Of a stretch of 64,000 nt of DNA, positions 8,334 to 16,865 are shown piece by piece. Source of the DNA: Herbidospora yilanensis (GTDB lineage Bacteria > Actinomycetota > Actinomycetes > Streptosporangiales > Streptosporangiaceae); the NCBI RefSeq assembly GCF_001570565.1, contig NZ_BBXE01000015.1, positions 81,589-145,588 on the forward strand, in the 5' to 3' direction. Every line of letters starts with the position of its first letter. The stretch's first letter is position 1. The notes under the pieces were generated by a model. It was not told the origin of the DNA. It worked only from the letters and a program-made list of their open reading frames with translations, and did no database searches. The translations under genes were made by a program, and so were the position numbers.

Positions 8334-10589
8334 ATGCGCTTCCGCAATTCCCGAGTGCGCACCAAGGTGGTGGCACTGCTGCTGTCCCTCGCGGCCCTCT
8401 GGGGGTTCGCGGCCTGGGTCACGCTCCGGGAAGGCGTCAACCTCCTGTTCGTGAACACCTTCGACCAGGGTGTCGCGCAACCCAGTGACCCGCTCGTGCT
8501 GGCTCTCCAGGACGAGCGGCGCGCGTCGGTCGTCCAGCTCGCGGCCCGCCGCCCGTCGGCCGAAATGGCCGGGCTGCGGGTCAAGACCGACCAGACCAGA
8601 GCCCACTTCGAGAGCCTGGCCAGGGGCGACGACGTCAGGTTCGCCTCCAGCCCCGACACGGTCAAGCGCCTCGACGAGCTGTTCGGCCTCCTGGCCGGCC
8701 TGACCGACATCCGCAAGGCGGTCGACCAGGGCCGGATCAACCGCGACCAGGCCGCCGAGGGCTACACCAGGGTCCTCGACGCCATCTTCCGCACGTATTT
8801 CTCGGTCGCCACCCTCGACGACGACGAAATCGCGAAGGATGCTCGCACTTACATCAGTCTTCAGCGCGCACGTGAAGTTCTTTCGCAAGAGGACGCGCTG
8901 CTGGCGGGTGCGATCGCGGCCGGCCGATTCGGCGCCGGGGAACACGCGAAATTCGTTCAGATCGTCGGGGTCCAGCGTTTCCACACCGCCGAGCAGGTCA
9001 GCGAATTGCGGCAGGCCGACCGGGGCTACTTCGAGACGCTGCTCAAGAGCGACGCGTTCACCCGGCTCCGCCAGACCGAGAACGCGGTGATGGAACGCGG
9101 CCGGACCCTGGAGGCGCCGCCCGTCACCGCCGACCAGTGGCAGCAGACCACCTCGGTCGCGCTCGGCCGGATGATGGACGAGGTCCTCGCCGGTGGTGAC
9201 CGGGTGGTCGAGCGGGCCACGCCGGTCGCGGTGGGCGTCATCGTGCGGCTCGTCCTGGCCGGCGGTCTCGGCCTCGTGGCGGTCATCGCGTCGATCATCC
9301 TGTCGATCACCACCGCCCGGCGGCTGGTCGCGCAGCTCGAGAAGCTCCGCGACGCCGCCCACCAGCTCGCCGACGAGCGGCTGCCCGGCGTCGTCGAACG
9401 GCTCGCCCACGGCGAGAAGGTCGACGTCGCCAAGGAGGCCCCGCCCCTGGAGTTCGGCGGCGACGTCATCGGACAGGTGGGCCAGGCGTTCAACGCCGTG
9501 CAGGAGACCGCGATCCGGACGGCCGTCGAGGAGGCCGAGCTCCGGCAGTCGATCCGCGACATCCTGCTCAGCCTGGCCCGGCGCACCCAGTCGCTCGTGC
9601 ACCGCCAGCTCACCCTGCTCGACGTCATGGAGCGCCGCGAGACCGACGCCGAGGAGCTCAAGGACCTGTTCCGGGTCGACCACCTCGCGACCCGCATGCG
9701 CCGCAACGCCGAGAACCTGATCGTCCTGTCGGGCGCCACCCCGGCCCGCGCCTGGCGGCGTTCGGTCCCGATGGTCGACGTGGTGCGCGGCGCGCTCGCC
9801 GAGGTCGAAGACTACACCCGGGTGACGATCATGCCGATGGGCCAGGTCGACCTCACCGGACGGGCCGTCGGCGACGTCATCCACCTGCTCGCCGAGGTGA
9901 TCGAGAACGCCGTGTCGTTCTCGCCGCCCTACACCGTCGTGCAGGTCGGCGGCCACCCGGTCGCCAGCGGCTACGCCATCGAGATCGAAGACCGGGGTCT
10001 CGGGATGACCCAGGAAGACCTCGACGAGGCCAACGCCCGCATCCTCAACCCGCCCGAGTTCAACCTGTCGAGCACCGCCCGGCTCGGCCTCTACGTGGTC
10101 AGCCGCCTGGCCGAACGCCACGGCATCCGGGTGTCGCTCAAGAGCTCCCCCTACGGCGGCACGACCGCCGTCGTGCTGCTGCCGACCGAGCTGGTCATCG
10201 ACGACCGGCCCGCCGACATCCCCCCGGCCGAGCAACTGCCCGAGGCCCTCCCGAGACTGGCCGAGGTCACGATGCTCGCCGCGCCCGTGGCGCAGCTCAC
10301 CCAGCGCCGCCCAGAGCCCGAGCAGGACACCCCTGTCGCTCCGCGCGTCCCGGAGGCCACCGTGACCGAGTTCACCCCGTCTGGTCTGCCCTTCCGTGTT
10401 CCCCAGGCGAGCATCGCCCCGTCGCTGCGCGACTCGGTCGACGACCTCGCCGAACCGGAGGAAGAAGACGACGAACGGTCACCCGAAGAGATCATGCGCA
10501 TCATGGGCTCGTTCCAGTCGGGCACCCGGCGGGGCCGGTCCGATGCGGCCCGCAAACTCCAACAGAACGAAGAAGGGGACGATCGGTGA
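8334..10589 (+). CDS. cvnA: Conservon sensor histidine kinase-like protein CvnA
   Basis: 751 residues. A membrane helix at ~9-30 is followed by an extracytoplasmic region of the nitrate/nitrite-sensing type and a second helix at ~300-325. Next comes a HAMP-like linker, an atypical phospho-acceptor region (SLVHRQLTLLDVMERRE, ~420-436), and an HATPase domain with N-box (AEVIENAVSFSPP, ~520) and G-box (DRGLGM, ~553). A Pro/Glu-rich tail follows. This is the first gene of a cvnABCD conservon, which in actinomycetes acts as a membrane-associated, G-protein-like signalling complex. ATG 8334 is chosen for its AAGGTGG site. The stop overlaps cvnB by 4 nt. A low-GC stretch lies around 8829-8975. Confidence 0.92.
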   Translation: MRFRNSRVRTKVVALLLSLAALWGFAAWVTLREGVNLLFVNTFDQGVAQPSDPLVLALQDERRASVVQLAARRPSAEMAGLRVKTDQTRAHFESLARGDDVRFASSPDTVKRLDELFGLLAGLTDIRKAVDQGRINRDQAAEGYTRVLDAIFRTYFSVATLDDDEIAKDARTYISLQRAREVLSQEDALLAGAIAAGRFGAGEHAKFVQIVGVQRFHTAEQVSELRQADRGYFETLLKSDAFTRLRQTENAVMERGRTLEAPPVTADQWQQTTSVALGRMMDEVLAGGDRVVERATPVAVGVIVRLVLAGGLGLVAVIASIILSITTARRLVAQLEKLRDAAHQLADERLPGVVERLAHGEKVDVAKEAPPLEFGGDVIGQVGQAFNAVQETAIRTAVEEAELRQSIRDILLSLARRTQSLVHRQLTLLDVMERRETDAEELKDLFRVDHLATRMRRNAENLIVLSGATPARAWRRSVPMVDVVRGALAEVEDYTRVTIMPMGQVDLTGRAVGDVIHLLAEVIENAVSFSPPYTVVQVGGHPVASGYAIEIEDRGLGMTQEDLDEANARILNPPEFNLSSTARLGLYVVSRLAERHGIRVSLKSSPYGGTTAVVLLPTELVIDDRPADIPPAEQLPEALPRLAEVTMLAAPVAQLTQRRPEPEQDTPVAPRVPEATVTEFTPSGLPFRVPQASIAPSLRDSVDDLAEPEEEDDERSPEEIMRIMGSFQSGTRRGRSDAARKLQQNEEGDDR

Positions 10590-10999
10590 CCGCCGCCGAC
10601 CTCGCCTGGCTCCTCGACGACCTGGTCGGCAACGTCCGGGAGGTTCGGCACGGCATCGTGTTGTCCTCCGACGGGCTGTTGCTCGCGAGCTCACGAGACC
10701 TGGAGATATCCAGCGCAGAGCACCTGTCGGCGGTGGCCGCCGGCGTGCAGTCGCTGGCCCGCGGCGTGAGCGAACGGTTCGAGGGCGGAGCCGTCCGGCA
10801 GACCATCATCGAGATGCGGTCGGCCTACCTGGTGGTCACCGTCGCCGGTCACGGCGCCTGCCTCGCAGTGCTCTGCGAGGAGGACGCCGACGTCGGCCTC
10901 GTCGCCTACGAGATGGCGATGCTGGTGGTCCGCGTCGGCCAGTATCTGACGTCTCCCGCACGGTCCGCGGCGTCTTCTACGGGCAGGAGCGACCCGTGA
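10586..10999 (+). CDS. cvnB: Roadblock/LC7 protein CvnB
   Basis: 137 residues of the roadblock/LC7 fold (LAWLLDDLVGNVREVRHGIVLSSDGLLLA, ending in a helix). In conservons this protein is the presumed GTPase-activating or scaffold partner of CvnD. Start GTG overlaps the cvnA stop, and its own stop overlaps the cvnC start (GTGA), so the operon is translationally coupled. Length and domain match the family; a Ser/Thr-rich C-terminal tail is short. Confidence 0.92.
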   Translation: MTAADLAWLLDDLVGNVREVRHGIVLSSDGLLLASSRDLEISSAEHLSAVAAGVQSLARGVSERFEGGAVRQTIIEMRSAYLVVTVAGHGACLAVLCEEDADVGLVAYEMAMLVVRVGQYLTSPARSAASSTGRSDP

Positions 11000-11355
11000 A
11001 TCCAGACGAGCAGCTGTACGACGAGCAGGTCGTCCGTCCCTACGTCATCTCGCGCGGCCGGACCGAGGCCCGCGCGAACCTCGACCTGATCTCCCTGGCG
11101 GTCGCCATCAGGCAGCCGACCGGGCTGGAGGTCGGGCTCGACCCCGAGCACCTGGCGATCGTGCGGTTGTGCCGCCGGCCGCTGTCGGTGGCCGAGATCG
11201 CCGCCGCCCTCGACCTGCCCGCGGGCACGGTCCGGGTGCTGCTCGGCGACCTCCTCGACTCGGGCTTCGTGGCGGTCCAGGACCCGCAGCCCGAGGTGGA
11301 TGTACTCGACGAGCGAATGTATAGGGCGGTGCTCGATGGCCTCCGTGCCCTCTGA
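10996..11355 (+). CDS. cvnC: DUF742 protein CvnC
   Basis: 119 residues, DUF742 family. The central region looks like a winged helix-turn-helix (SVAEIAAALDLPAGTVRVLLGDLLDSGFV), and the C-terminal residues match conservon CvnC proteins. Starts with GTG overlapping cvnB by 4 nt and overlaps the start of cvnD by 20 nt. The third member of conservons; its molecular role is not settled. Confidence 0.92.
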   Translation: MNPDEQLYDEQVVRPYVISRGRTEARANLDLISLAVAIRQPTGLEVGLDPEHLAIVRLCRRPLSVAEIAAALDLPAGTVRVLLGDLLDSGFVAVQDPQPEVDVLDERMYRAVLDGLRAL

Positions 11356-11920
11356 CAAGGTCCGCATGCCCACCCCCGTGAAGCTGCTCATCGCGGGCGG
11401 CTTCGGGGTGGGCAAGACGACGATGGTCGGCGCGGTCTCCGAGATCAAGCCGCTGCGGACCGAAGAGGTGCTGACCGACCGCAGCGTCGGCGTCGACGAC
11501 CTGTCGGGCGTCGAACGGAAGACCACCACCACGGTGGCCATGGACTTCGGCCGGATCAGCGTCGGCGACGACTACGTGCTCTACCTGTTCGGCACCCCCG
11601 GCCAGGAGCGTTTCTGGTTCGTCTGGGACGAGCTGGCCAAGGGCGCCCTGGGCGCCGTCGTGCTCGCCGACACCCGCCGTCTCTCCGACTGCTTCCCGTC
11701 GGTCGACTACTTCGAGCGGCGCGGCACCCCGTTCGTCGTCGCCGTCAACTGCTTCGAGGGCGCCCCGGTCTACGACCTGGCCGAGGTGAAGATGGCGCTC
11801 AGCCTGCCGCCGGACATCCCCGTACTGCTGTGCGACGCCCGCCGCCGCGCCTCCGGCAAGGAAGTGCTGATCACCCTCGTCCAGCACGCCTACAGCAGGC
11901 GGCCGGTCGCCAAGGTCTGA
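11336..11920 (+). CDS. cvnD: Ras-like GTPase CvnD
   Basis: 194 residues of the MglA/CvnD small GTPase family. It shows the P-loop GGFGVGKTT near residue 20 and the G3 motif FGTPGQERF. The G4 region reads VAVNCFEG, as in other CvnD proteins rather than the canonical NKxD. AGGGCGG precedes ATG 11336. The last ten codons and the stop lie inside a 46-bp sequence that is repeated 89 bp downstream, where it encodes the tail of the convergent menD on the other strand. Confidence 0.92.
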   Translation: MASVPSDKVRMPTPVKLLIAGGFGVGKTTMVGAVSEIKPLRTEEVLTDRSVGVDDLSGVERKTTTTVAMDFGRISVGDDYVLYLFGTPGQERFWFVWDELAKGALGAVVLADTRRLSDCFPSVDYFERRGTPFVVAVNCFEGAPVYDLAEVKMALSLPPDIPVLLCDARRRASGKEVLITLVQHAYSRRPVAKV

Positions 11921-12055
11921 GACACCGCCTCCTGGATGCGGCCATCAGACAGGTGCCGCTTGTTCGTCGCACCCGCGGTCACAGCAGGCGGCCGGTCGCC
12001 AAGGTCTGAGACACCGCCTCCTGGATTCGCCGCCGGACCGCCGCTTGTTCGTCGC
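11892..12055. repeat. Tandem duplication at the cvnD/menD 3' junction
   Basis: A 46-bp sequence at 11892-11937 recurs without mismatch at 11981-12026. A further 16-bp match, GCCGCTTGTTCGTCGC, is found at 11955-11970 and 12040-12055. Copy 1 contains the cvnD stop (TGA 11918-11920). On the reverse strand it also preserves the last menD codons followed by a TAG at 11890-11892. Copy 2 carries the menD tail in use and a dead copy of the cvnD tail. The unit is about 89 bp, with the flanks diverging by a small indel. Confidence 0.9.
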
Positions 12056-13628
12056 GTTCGGTGACGACCTCGACCACCCACAGGCCCGTGCTGGGCTGCA
12101 TCTCGTTCACGCCGTTGACGCGCGCGTACGGGATCTGGGCCATCGCGGCGACGTCGCGGGCGCTGACGCCGTGGGGTGTGCCGAAGAGGCGCTCGAACTC
12201 CGGCCGGCCGGCCGGTTCGAGGGTCGAGAAGATGCCGCCGCCGTCGTTGTTGACGACCACGATCGTCAGGTCGGGCCGGGGCTCCATCGGGCCCATGACC
12301 AGGCCGTTCTGGTCGTGGATGAGCGACAGGTCGCCGATCAGGGCGTAGGAGGGGCCGTCGTGGGCCAGCGCCGCGCCGATCGCCGACGACACCAGGCCGT
12401 CGATGCCCGACGCGCCCCGGTTCGCCAGGATCCGCACGCCCTCGCGCGGCCGCATCGCCAGGTCGAGGTCGCGGATCGGCATGCTCGAACCGGCGAACAG
12501 CAGCGCGTTCGACGGCAGCGCCGCGACCAGGTCGCGGGCCAGCCTCGGCTCGCTCACCGGGATGGCGTCGAGCAGCAGGTCGATCGCGTCGCGGGCACGT
12601 TTCTCGGCCTCGTGCCAGGTGGCCGTCCAGTCGGTCGGGCCGGTCGCCTCGCCGGCGCGCACCGACGGGACGACCGCCATCGCCGTGCGGGTCGGGTCGG
12701 GGTGGCGGGCGGCACGCGAGACCACGACGTGGCGTTCGGCCGACCGGATGTAGGCCAGCGCCGCGCGTGACAACCCCACCCGGCCGGAGGTGACGACCAG
12801 GCCGGGCCGGAACACCCGGGCGAACGCCGGGTCGCCGAGCAGGCTGCGGTAGGTCGAGACGGCCGCCGGGCCGCTGCGGTGACCGCTCGTCGGCTCGGCC
12901 AGGATCGGCCAGCCGGTGGCCTCGGCCAGGCCCTCCCAGTCGTCGTCTTCGGCGCCGTCGCCGAGCACGATGACGCCGCGCTCCTCGGCCGGGAGCTCGA
13001 CCGGGTCGAGGACCGGCGCGGGCGGCGTCATGGCCGTCCACGGGCGGCGGTCGGCGCGGCCCTCCAGCAGCTTGTCGGCGTCGCCCGACGGGATCAGCGG
13101 GTCGCGGAAGGCCAGGTTGACGTGGACCGGCCCCGGGTCGGGGTGCAGCATGGCCGACCAGGCCCGGTCGATCGTGGTCCGCCAGTAGGGCATCTGACCC
13201 GGTTCGGCCGCGCCCATCTCGCAGAACCAGCGCACGTGGCCGCCGTAGAGCTTGATCTGGTCGATCGTCTGGTTGGCCCCGGTAGCCCGCAGCTCAGGCG
13301 GCCGGTCGGCCGTCAGCAGCAGCAACGGGATGCCCGACTCGGCGGCCTCGACCACGGCGGGCAGGTAGTTGGCGGCGGCGGTGCCGGACGTACAGACGAG
13401 AGCGACCGGGCGGCCCGACCGCCGGGCCAGGCCCAGCGCCAGGAACGCGGCCGAACGTTCGTCGACCCGGACGTGCAGCCGCACGTGCTCGTTGTTGTGG
13501 AAGGCCAGCGCCAGGGCCGTCGACCGCGAGCCGGGTGAGAGGACGACCTCGGCCAGCCCGCAGCGGGCCAGTTCGTCGACGACCACCCCGGCCAGCGCGG
13601 TGGAGCCGTTCCCGCTCAGAAGTGCCAT
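11979..13628 (-). CDS. menD: Menaquinone synthesis: SEPHCHC synthase MenD
   Basis: 549 residues, the usual size. Thiamine-diphosphate enzyme that adds 2-oxoglutarate-derived succinic semialdehyde to isochorismate, giving 2-succinyl-5-enolpyruvyl-6-hydroxy-3-cyclohexene-1-carboxylate. Visible motifs are SPGSRSTALALAF, VDERSAAFLALG, CTSGTAAANY, TADRPPELR, GANQTIDQ, NRGASGIDG and the ThDP/Mg motif around GDLSLIHDQNG with VVVNNDGGG. ATG 13628 overlaps the menB stop by 13 nt, so it is coupled to menB. The last residues (VSQTLATGRLL) are encoded in the second copy of the tandem repeat shared with cvnD. Confidence 0.95.
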   Translation of the reverse strand: MALLSGNGSTALAGVVVDELARCGLAEVVLSPGSRSTALALAFHNNEHVRLHVRVDERSAAFLALGLARRSGRPVALVCTSGTAAANYLPAVVEAAESGIPLLLLTADRPPELRATGANQTIDQIKLYGGHVRWFCEMGAAEPGQMPYWRTTIDRAWSAMLHPDPGPVHVNLAFRDPLIPSGDADKLLEGRADRRPWTAMTPPAPVLDPVELPAEERGVIVLGDGAEDDDWEGLAEATGWPILAEPTSGHRSGPAAVSTYRSLLGDPAFARVFRPGLVVTSGRVGLSRAALAYIRSAERHVVVSRAARHPDPTRTAMAVVPSVRAGEATGPTDWTATWHEAEKRARDAIDLLLDAIPVSEPRLARDLVAALPSNALLFAGSSMPIRDLDLAMRPREGVRILANRGASGIDGLVSSAIGAALAHDGPSYALIGDLSLIHDQNGLVMGPMEPRPDLTIVVVNNDGGGIFSTLEPAGRPEFERLFGTPHGVSARDVAAMAQIPYARVNGVNEMQPSTGLWVVEVVTERDEQAAVRRRIQEAVSQTLATGRLL

Positions 13629-14494
13629 GGGAACGGGCTCCAATCGGGTGAACGTTTCTCCAGGAACGAGTCGCGGCCTTCGGCCGCCTCGTCGGTCATG
13701 TACGCCAGCCGCGTCGCCTCCCCGGCGAACACCTGCTGGCCCACGAGGCCGTCGTCGATGAGGTTGAACGCGTATTTGAGCATGCGCTGCGCGGTCGGGC
13801 TCTTGGCGTTGATCTTGCGGGCCCATTCGAGCGCGACGACCTCAAGCTCCTCGTGGGGCACCACCGCGTTGACCATGCCCATCCGGTGGGCGGCCTCGGC
13901 GTCGTAGGTGTCGCCCAGGAAGAAGATCTCGCGGGCGAACTTCTGCCCCACCTGGCGGGCCAGGTAGGCGCTGCCGAAGCCGCCGTCGAAGCTGGCGACG
14001 TCGGCGTCGGTCTGCTTGAACCGGGCGTGCTCACGGCTGGCGAGGGTCAGGTCGGCCACCACGTGGAGACTGTGCCCGCCACCCGCCGCCCAGCCCGGCA
14101 CCACGCAGATGACGACCTTGCCCATGAAGCGGATCTGCCGCTGCACCTCCAGGATGTGGAGGCGGCCGGTGGCCGGGGTGCCGTCGGCGTACTGGTAGCC
14201 GTCTTTGCCCCTGATGCGCTGGTCGCCGCCCGAGCAGAAGGCCCAGCCGCCGTCGCGCGGCGAGGGCCCGTTGCCGGTCAGCAGCACACACCCGACGTCG
14301 ACCTGCTGCCGGGCGTGGTCGAACGCCTGGAAGAGTTCGTCGACCGTCTGCGGGCGGAACGCGTTGCGCACCTCGGGACGGTTGAAGGCGATCCGAACCG
14401 TGCCCTGGTCAACCGCGCGGTGGTAGGTGATGTCGGCGAAGTCGAAGCCCTCGACGGGGCGCCACGCCTTCTCGTCGAACAGTTCAGAAACCAT
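13616..14494 (-). CDS. menB: 1,4-dihydroxy-2-naphthoyl-CoA synthase MenB
   Basis: 292 residues of the crotonase superfamily, closing the naphthoquinone ring from o-succinylbenzoyl-CoA. Landmarks: FNRPEVRNAFRP, the oxyanion and substrate-binding run FCSGGDQRIRG, PGWAAGGGHSLHVVADLT, the active-site region DADVASFDGGFGSAYLAR, and the C-terminal SPDWSPFPWHF diagnostic of MenB. It lies six bases after menF and overlaps menD, all on the reverse strand. menC and menE are not in the window. Confidence 0.96.
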   Translation of the reverse strand: MVSELFDEKAWRPVEGFDFADITYHRAVDQGTVRIAFNRPEVRNAFRPQTVDELFQAFDHARQQVDVGCVLLTGNGPSPRDGGWAFCSGGDQRIRGKDGYQYADGTPATGRLHILEVQRQIRFMGKVVICVVPGWAAGGGHSLHVVADLTLASREHARFKQTDADVASFDGGFGSAYLARQVGQKFAREIFFLGDTYDAEAAHRMGMVNAVVPHEELEVVALEWARKINAKSPTAQRMLKYAFNLIDDGLVGQQVFAGEATRLAYMTDEAAEGRDSFLEKRSPDWSPFPWHF

Positions 14495-14500
14495 GCTGTC

Positions 14501-15685
14501 TCACTTTACGCAGGTGGGTTCGGCGAACAGATCCCGGATGGCGCCGAGCTTCGCCTCGGTCTCGTGCCACTCCGAGGTCGGGTTCGAGTCGCCGACGATG
14601 CCGCATCCGGCGAACAGCCGCAGGTTGGGGCCCGTCACCTCGGCGCAGCGCAGCGCGATGCACCATTCGCCGTCGCCGCGCGCGTCCTGCCAGCCGACAG
14701 GGCCGGCGTAGCGTCCCCGGTCGAGGTTCTCCAGTTCGCGCAGTAGCGCCAGGGCCTCCCGGAACGGGGTGCCGCAGACGGCGGCGGTCGGATGGAGCCG
14801 CGAGGCCAGGGTGAGCGCGTCGACGTTGTGCCGGAGCGTGCCGCTGATGCGGGTCGCCAGGTGGGTGACGTTGGCCAGTTGCAGTTCGTGCGGTTCGTGC
14901 ACGTCGAGCTCCGAGCAGTGCGCGCGCAGCACGTCCTCGGCGGAGTCGGCGGCCAGTTCGTGCTCGACCGCGGTCTTCTCGGTGCCGAGGCCGATCGCGC
15001 CGCCGGGCCAGTCGGTGCCGGCCAGCACCAGCGACTTCACCATCCGCCCGAACCGGCCGGTCAGCAACTCGGGCGAGGCGCCGACGAGCCCGTCGACGGC
15101 GAACGTCCAGCAGCCGGGGAAGCGGTCGTGCAGCCGCGAGACCGCCATGCGCGGGTCGAAGGGCCCGCCGAGCAGCCCCCGCACGTCTCTGGCCAGCACG
15201 ACCTTGTGCAGCCGTCCCGACCTGATGTCGTCGACCGCCCGGGACACCTGCTTGTGCCAGCGCTCCTCGGCGTCGGGCTCGGCCAGCCACCGCACGTTCG
15301 GCAGCGGGTCTGGGACCGTTCCATCGGGATGGCAGGGGTCGCCCACGGTCGTCATCCAGGACGCGCCGCCGCGCCGGGCGATCAGCACCTGCGGGATGAC
15401 GAACACCGACCGTCCGGGCCCGTGGTCGAAGGTGAAGCTGCCGAAGGCGACCGGCCCCGAGCCCGGCAGGCCCACGCGGTCGTCGACGTTGCGCTGGGCC
15501 AGCCAGCGCCGGAACCAGCGGCGGGCGTGCTCGAACCGGCCGGGCCCGCTCACCTCGAACCGGGCCGCGATGCCCCACCCGGCCATGCCCTCGTCGCCGT
15601 GCAGCCAGAGCAGGCTGTCGGCGAACGGCGCGGCGGCGATCAGCGGGCCGGGATCCTGGATCGGAACCGTCCGCACCAGCTCCAT
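14501..15685 (-). CDS. menF: Isochorismate synthase MenF
   Basis: 394 residues, chorismate-binding fold. The C-terminal catalytic half shows KVVLARDVRG, the LVGASPELL motif, GTEKTAVEHEL, HLATRISGTL, HPTAAVCGTP, and GRYAGPVGWQDARGDGEWCIALRC ending with the Mg-binding EWHETEAKLG. It converts chorismate to isochorismate as the entry step to menaquinone. A siderophore-type isochorismate synthase is the alternative, but linkage to menB and menD makes MenF the better call. ATG overlaps the preceding methyltransferase stop by one base (TGATG). Confidence 0.93.
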   Translation of the reverse strand: MELVRTVPIQDPGPLIAAAPFADSLLWLHGDEGMAGWGIAARFEVSGPGRFEHARRWFRRWLAQRNVDDRVGLPGSGPVAFGSFTFDHGPGRSVFVIPQVLIARRGGASWMTTVGDPCHPDGTVPDPLPNVRWLAEPDAEERWHKQVSRAVDDIRSGRLHKVVLARDVRGLLGGPFDPRMAVSRLHDRFPGCWTFAVDGLVGASPELLTGRFGRMVKSLVLAGTDWPGGAIGLGTEKTAVEHELAADSAEDVLRAHCSELDVHEPHELQLANVTHLATRISGTLRHNVDALTLASRLHPTAAVCGTPFREALALLRELENLDRGRYAGPVGWQDARGDGEWCIALRCAEVTGPNLRLFAGCGIVGDSNPTSEWHETEAKLGAIRDLFAEPTCVK

Positions 15686-16488
15686 CAGGTCTCCTCGGGC
15701 CGGCGCGCCAGCACCGAGTGGACGGTGAAGGACACCGCGCGGAAGCCCGGGTCGGCCATCACGGCGCGCACCTCGTCGAGCTGGTCCTTCGTCAGCCCGG
15801 TGGCCAGGAAGTGGTCTTCCAGGTGGAAGCTGTTGCTGGTGAGCAGTTCAAGGCCGGGCGACTTCGGTCCCCACACCTCGACGTGGCACCACGGGTCGAT
15901 CTGGGTGAACCCGGCCTGGGCGATCTCCTGCGCGGCCGAGCGTCCCCACGTCGGGTCGCTGCCCACGCCGACGAGCACCGAGGCCATCGCGTGCAGGAAC
16001 GTCTCGTAGAGCTCGCGGGAGCCGTGGTCGGGCGTCAGCAGGGCGGGCCAGTGGGTGACGTCGATCTCGTCGACCTGCAACCAGCCGCCGGGCCGCAGCG
16101 CGTCGCGCAGCCGGGCCAGCACCGCCGCCCGCTCGGGCAGGTGGCTGAGCACCAGCCGGGCGTGCACCAGGTCGAACGCCGCCGACGGCAGCGGGTCGTG
16201 CACGATGTCGTGCTTCGTGACGGTCAGCCCGTCGTGGGCCGGGATGCGGCCCGGCTTGATGTCGGTGGCGAAGACGTGGCCGCGGGGCGCGACCCGGTCG
16301 GCCAGCCACCGCGCGACGCTGCCGCCGCCCGCCCCGATCTCCAGGCAGTTCCAGCCGTCGCCGACGCCCGTCTGGGCGAGCCGGCCGAACGTGAGCGGGT
16401 CGAGCAGGTCGGCCAGGCATCGATGCTGGTCGGCCGAGTGGTCTCCGTCGTTGTCGAACACATATTGATGAGCGAGCGCATGCGTCAC
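15685..16488 (-). CDS. Class I SAM-dependent methyltransferase, first gene of the men operon
   Basis: 267 residues with the Rossmann SAM site LEIGAGGGSVARWLA, the acidic loop ATDIKPGRI, and the post-II motif RDALRPGGWLQVDEID. It is joined to menF by a one-base stop/start overlap, so it is probably co-expressed with menaquinone genes. The final methylation of demethylmenaquinone is normally done by MenG, and this sequence is not obviously MenG, so the substrate is open. GTG 16488 is preferred over ATG 16530 because only it has a G-rich ribosome-binding site. Confidence 0.8.
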   Translation of the reverse strand: MTHALAHQYVFDNDGDHSADQHRCLADLLDPLTFGRLAQTGVGDGWNCLEIGAGGGSVARWLADRVAPRGHVFATDIKPGRIPAHDGLTVTKHDIVHDPLPSAAFDLVHARLVLSHLPERAAVLARLRDALRPGGWLQVDEIDVTHWPALLTPDHGSRELYETFLHAMASVLVGVGSDPTWGRSAAQEIAQAGFTQIDPWCHVEVWGPKSPGLELLTSNSFHLEDHFLATGLTKDQLDEVRAVMADPGFRAVSFTVHSVLARRPEET

Positions 16489-16592
16489 TGGATTTCCCCC
16501 CCGGGAAAGACAAGCAGTCCGGTTCCGCATGCTAGGGCGTGATTACATCAGGACATCGGCAGACACTCAGAGTGATGAGCCGTTCCGGGGGG

Positions 16593-16862
16593 CTACTCGG
16601 TGATGGGGATTCTCAGCGAGACCGAGCCGCGCAGGTCGAGCCAGGCGTCCTTCGGCCCGCGCACGAAGGTCAGCACGACCTCCTCACACCCCGGGCAGCG
16701 GGCGACCAGCCCGGGTTCGGGCCCGTAGACGCGCAGTTCGGCCAGCGCGCCGCGCCGGCCGCAGCCCGCGCAGGTGCCCTGTGCCACGGTGACGTCGAAG
16801 GTGAAGATCTCGCTCAGCGGACCGGCGAGGGCGTTGCCGTCCTGGTAGTCCAGGTGTTCCAT
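16593..16862 (-). CDS. Zinc-ribbon protein (DUF6510-like)
   Basis: 89 residues with two CxxC knuckles (CAGCGR and CPGCEE) that should bind one zinc. It follows the FAD reductase by three bases. The same trio of YedY-like molybdoenzyme, FAD/NAD reductase and this small protein recurs in actinomycetes, so a maturation or electron-transfer accessory role is likely but unproven. Confidence 0.8.
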   Translation of the reverse strand: MEHLDYQDGNALAGPLSEIFTFDVTVAQGTCAGCGRRGALAELRVYGPEPGLVARCPGCEEVVLTFVRGPKDAWLDLRGSVSLRIPITE

Positions 16863-16865
16863 GGG

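Noticed and set aside
11890-13041. Alternative frame ending in the same residues as MenD
   Set aside because: It is a shifted reading of menD that enters the menD tail frame only because of the tandem duplication and a 4-base offset between copies.
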